Source: an uncultured Taibaiella sp. (GTDB lineage: Bacteria > Bacteroidota > Bacteroidia > Chitinophagales > Chitinophagaceae). From it: 10,360 nt of DNA. A program made the translations under genes and the position numbers. Positions 8,223 to 10,360 of this stretch are shown here, piece after piece; positions within the stretch are counted from its first letter, which is position 1; every line of letters starts with the position of its first letter. The stretch lies in assembly GCA_937871155.1 (NCBI GenBank), contig CALMXV010000417.1:1-10360 (forward strand), read 5' to 3'. The notes beneath the pieces were generated by a model, which was given only the letters and a program-made list of their open reading frames with translations, was not told the origin of the DNA and made no database searches.

Positions 8223-9617
8223 TTATTGTATGTGTCCTAAAGCTTTTTCTAAATCTACTTTAGAGGTAATGGCATCGTATAAGGCAGAGAAATAATTGGT
8301 TTGTGCTTCTTTCAAAGAGGCTTCTGCATTCATTACTTCTAAGTTGCTTCCTACTCCTTCCTTATATTTAATGCGCGTGGTATTATAGACTTCTTCTGCC
8401 AATTGCATATTCTGCTTTTGACTTGCCAATGCAAGAACGTTATTTTTTAAAGCGATGCTGGCATTTTGTTTTTCTAGTGTCAATGCCATCTTGAGGTTTT
8501 CCATTGCATTCTTGTTTTTCTCTAAGGTTATTTGAGATTGACGTAGTTGATACTTTCTTTGGAAGCCTGTAAATAGAGGCATGTTTAAGCTAAGTCCTAA
8601 CATCGCTGAACGCTGCCAATTATCGCCCGGCGCATAAAGCTTACTCATATTATATAAGGTATAACCATAGTTGCCAAAAAAGTTGAGTGTAGGCAACCAA
8701 GCCATCTTCATTCGAGTAACATCCATATTATAAAGTCGGTTTTGCACTTCTAATAATTGGAATTCCTTTCTTGTATTATAGTCTAACTCTTCTTGAAATA
8801 AGCTGCCCGAAAGGAGCCCTTCAGATAGTGTATCGGTAAGATGTAGAGGCTCTTCAAGAGGCATTCCTATTTGAAACTTCAATGCGAGATAAGCAAGTTC
8901 TATCATCTGTGATACTTTAATCTGTTGTGTTTTCAGATTTGTAAGCGTCACAGTTATTCTATCAATGTCTATCTTTTCTACATAGCCAGCTTTATATATC
9001 TCTTTTGTTTCTGATTCAACCTGAGAAAGACGATCAATGTTTTTATTGATTAACTCATGCTGCTTTTCTGCAATCAAAATGTTATAGTAAGACTTACTAA
9101 CAGACACTTTCACATCTTGAATCGTTAAGTCTTTAATTTTTGAAGCTAACTCCTCTAATGTAGAGCGAGCTTTAAGAGCAATCGTCAAATCGGGATTAAA
9201 CAAGAGTTGGGATACTTGCAAGGTACCATTGGTGGACCATTTAGGCTGGAAAGCCAAAGACATTTCATTCGGCATCCCCTGTACCATTTGTTGGTTCAAG
9301 GCGGAGTCTTTTACCAATCCGGGCATGGAACCATTGCCTGCTATAATAGATTTGATAAAATTGGGTACCTGAAAAGCTGCTACTAATGGGGAATAGTTTA
9401 AACCTCCTTGAGCCGTCAATTGAGGATACGCTTTGCCGGTTACCTCTTTGTTTTTTGCTAGTGCCGATTGATAGTCTAGGATGGCATTTTTAATTTTTAC
9501 TTGGTTGCGTTCTGCATATTTCAGGCAGTCGTCTAGGCTCATGTCTGCGGTAGTCTGTGCGGTGACGGTGTGGCATGAAAACACGGTCATGGCTATTAAC
9601 AGTAAGTATCCTCTCAT
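8223..9617 (-). CDS. TolC-family outer-membrane efflux channel
   Basis: Outer-membrane factor forming the exit duct of the tripartite pump, normally a trimer. A signal peptide (MRGYLLLIAMTVFSCHTVTA) is predicted to be cut after Ala20 before QTT. The mature chain begins with the typical MSLDDCLKYAERN helix and shows the two tandem outer-membrane-efflux repeats (about 25-235 and 240-460), each with long helices and short beta stretches. The second ends with the characteristic YKEGVGSNLEVMNAEASL (420-437) and a final helix DLEKALG. At 464 residues it has the usual length. A loop rich in Gly, Met and Pro (about 74-120) lies where the first extracellular loop is expected. Its ATG overlaps the regulator stop by four bases (ATGA), which both fixes the start and suggests translational coupling. 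Confidence 0.94.
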   Translation of the reverse strand: MRGYLLLIAMTVFSCHTVTAQTTADMSLDDCLKYAERNQVKIKNAILDYQSALAKNKEVTGKAYPQLTAQGGLNYSPLVAAFQVPNFIKSIIAGNGSMPGLVKDSALNQQMVQGMPNEMSLAFQPKWSTNGTLQVSQLLFNPDLTIALKARSTLEELASKIKDLTIQDVKVSVSKSYYNILIAEKQHELINKNIDRLSQVESETKEIYKAGYVEKIDIDRITVTLTNLKTQQIKVSQMIELAYLALKFQIGMPLEEPLHLTDTLSEGLLSGSLFQEELDYNTRKEFQLLEVQNRLYNMDVTRMKMAWLPTLNFFGNYGYTLYNMSKLYAPGDNWQRSAMLGLSLNMPLFTGFQRKYQLRQSQITLEKNKNAMENLKMALTLEKQNASIALKNNVLALASQKQNMQLAEEVYNTTRIKYKEGVGSNLEVMNAEASLKEAQTNYFSALYDAITSKVDLEKALGHIQ

Positions 9618-10240
9618 ATACTGGGAACTTGATTTAGGTATTTTTCTTTGTATTTTTTATATAACTTTTCTCCTTTAGCCGTCATAATGCCAAAAAGAAA
9701 ATGTTCGCTGATTTCGTTATAGATTTCATAGAGATGAAGGGTCTTATTCATTAGTAGTGTAGGATTATATGTAAGCATCGACAGTTCCATCCTATAAATG
9801 GCTAAAAAATCCACATTAATATCTTCACGATAATAGCCTTGCTCTTTACCATCTATTAAATTCTTTCGAATTTTCTTCACATCGTCTTCAAAAATGCTTT
9901 CTTTAAAACGCTTATAACAATCGGGATAATAACATTCCATTTCATAGAGGGTAAGAGGGTTCATCTTTCTATTGATATCATCAAAAGTGGCCATCACCTT
10001 TACCATACCTTCTATAGGGTTTTCAGCTTCCGTAAATTGTAAAGTGCAACATGTTGAAATGTTTTTCTTAAACCAAATAACAGACTCCATCACTACTTCA
10101 GACTTGTTGACAAAATGCTGGTAAAGTGTTTTTTTAGAAATCCCTGCTTTTTTTACAATATCATCCATTGTAATGGTCTTAAACCCATACTGACGAAACA
10201 ACTCAATCGCTGCTGTTAATATTTTCGTTAGTGTATCCAT
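9614..10240 (-). CDS. TetR/AcrR-family transcriptional regulator, first gene of the efflux operon
   Basis: A dimeric DNA-binding repressor of the TetR family. Residues 1-50 form the three-helix DNA-binding domain with the diagnostic helix-turn-helix ITMDDIVKKAGISKKTLYQHF-type pattern at 23-43. Residues 51-208 form the variable helical ligand-binding and dimerisation part, containing Cys64, Cys65, Cys103 and Cys108 but no recognised metal motif. At 208 residues it has normal length. It is co-directional with, and overlaps by four bases, the channel gene, so regulator and pump should be made from the same message: repression of its own operon and release by a pump substrate is the usual arrangement in such loci and is inferred here. 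The ATG at 10240 follows a perfect -7 promoter box and begins directly at the HTH domain, supporting this start. Confidence 0.94.
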   Translation of the reverse strand: MDTLTKILTAAIELFRQYGFKTITMDDIVKKAGISKKTLYQHFVNKSEVVMESVIWFKKNISTCCTLQFTEAENPIEGMVKVMATFDDINRKMNPLTLYEMECYYPDCYKRFKESIFEDDVKKIRKNLIDGKEQGYYREDINVDFLAIYRMELSMLTYNPTLLMNKTLHLYEIYNEISEHFLFGIMTAKGEKLYKKYKEKYLNQVPSI

Positions 10241-10250
10241 ATCACGGGGG

Positions 10251-10258
10251 CAAAACTA
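10251..10258 (-). promoter_or_regulatory. -7 promoter box of the efflux operon
   Basis: Read on the - strand, TAGTTTTG is a perfect match to the Bacteroidota -7 consensus TAnnTTTG, followed by C. Ten bases separate it from the regulator ATG, giving a leader of only about 3-7 bases. I see no TTG or TTTG at the usual -33 distance, so activity may be weak or helped by a regulator. Confidence 0.6.
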
Positions 10259-10259
10259 T

Positions 10260-10288
10260 GGAAACATTTTTACACTTCATTCGTTTCC
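10260..10288. promoter_or_regulatory. Candidate TetR-type operator: inverted repeat GGAAAC-N17-GTTTCC
   Basis: Perfect 6-bp arms at 10260-10265 and 10283-10288 flank 17 bases and start two bases upstream of the -7 box, so a dimer bound here would cover the promoter spacer. This position and symmetry suit autorepression by the adjacent regulator. Arms this short can arise by chance, so the assignment is tentative. Confidence 0.35.
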
Positions 10289-10360
10289 TTCATATTTTTT
10301 GATTTATAAAAATCCAAAATCATTTCATTGATAAACAAAGGAGGCTGACCCAATGGCCAG
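10270..10360 (-). CDS. Possible C-terminal end of an unidentified upstream gene (partial)
   Basis: On the - strand one frame is open from the right edge to a TAA at 10270-10272, giving 29 residues that begin WPLGQPPLFINEM and end in a charged tail (KETNEV). The mix of hydrophobic and charged residues looks like real protein, and it would end 29 bases before the regulator start. I do not recognise the family. A chance open frame of this size is quite possible, and a competing reading on the + strand exists (AGGAGG at 10339-10344 with ATG at 10353), so this is a low-confidence call. Confidence 0.3.
   Translation of the reverse strand, partial: WPLGQPPLFINEMILDFYKSKNMKETNEV
10296..10319. repeat. 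AT-rich imperfect palindrome upstream of the efflux promoter
   Basis: TTTT and GATTT (with one T between) at 10296-10305 pair with AAATC and AAAA (with one C between) at 10310-10319 around a 4-base centre, with a single mismatch. It could be a second protein site, or the hairpin of a gene ending to the right, but AT-rich sequence forms such patterns easily. Confidence 0.25.

Noticed and set aside
8104..8295. + strand open frame spanning the adaptor-channel junction
   Set aside because: It overlaps two clear - strand genes and shows no signal peptide or domain; low-complexity Tyr/Phe content comes from the reverse complement.
9555..9617. Possible lipobox (VFSC) in the TolC signal peptide
   Set aside because: Phe at the -2 position is unusual for a lipobox, while TVTA followed by QTT is a good signal peptidase I site; a lipidated channel is less likely.

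Overview
The window most likely comes from a member of the Bacteroidota, plausibly a Chitinophagales- or Sphingobacteriales-like soil or water bacterium. The evidence is a secreted subtilase ending in a type A sorting domain of the type IX secretion system (a Bacteroidota trait), a perfect TAnnTTTG -7 promoter box before the regulator gene, little sign of Shine-Dalgarno sequences before the clear genes, and moderate AT-richness throughout. The genus cannot be fixed from the sequence alone. No rRNA, tRNA, CRISPR array, insertion sequence or phage gene is visible.

Left part, + strand: the 3' end of a subtilisin-like (S8) protease gene cut by the window edge (1-1412), a strong hairpin terminator (1435-1465), then a single-gene ABC exporter (1618-3408) that appears to be a homodimeric half-transporter with its own promoter. 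A second hairpin (3522-3553) separates it from the convergent genes to its right.

Right part, - strand, read from 10240 down to 3575: a four-gene tripartite efflux operon in the order TetR-family regulator, TolC-like outer-membrane channel, lipoprotein membrane-fusion adaptor, RND (AcrB-type) inner-membrane pump. The regulator stop and the channel start share ATGA, so these two are translationally coupled. The layout predicts a regulator that represses its own operon until a toxic ligand is bound, after which adaptor, pump and channel assemble into an envelope-spanning exporter driven by the proton gradient. The substrate cannot be read from the sequence.

Upstream of the regulator (10241-10360) are a perfect -7 box, an inverted repeat that may be the operator, and an ambiguous edge: either the C-terminal end of another - strand gene or the start of a divergent + strand gene. 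I do not see a clearly novel system. The points most worth a second look are the candidate operator, the near-leaderless promoter geometry, the extra membrane hairpin and Lys-to-Arg change in the RND pump, and the large insertion in the protease catalytic domain.
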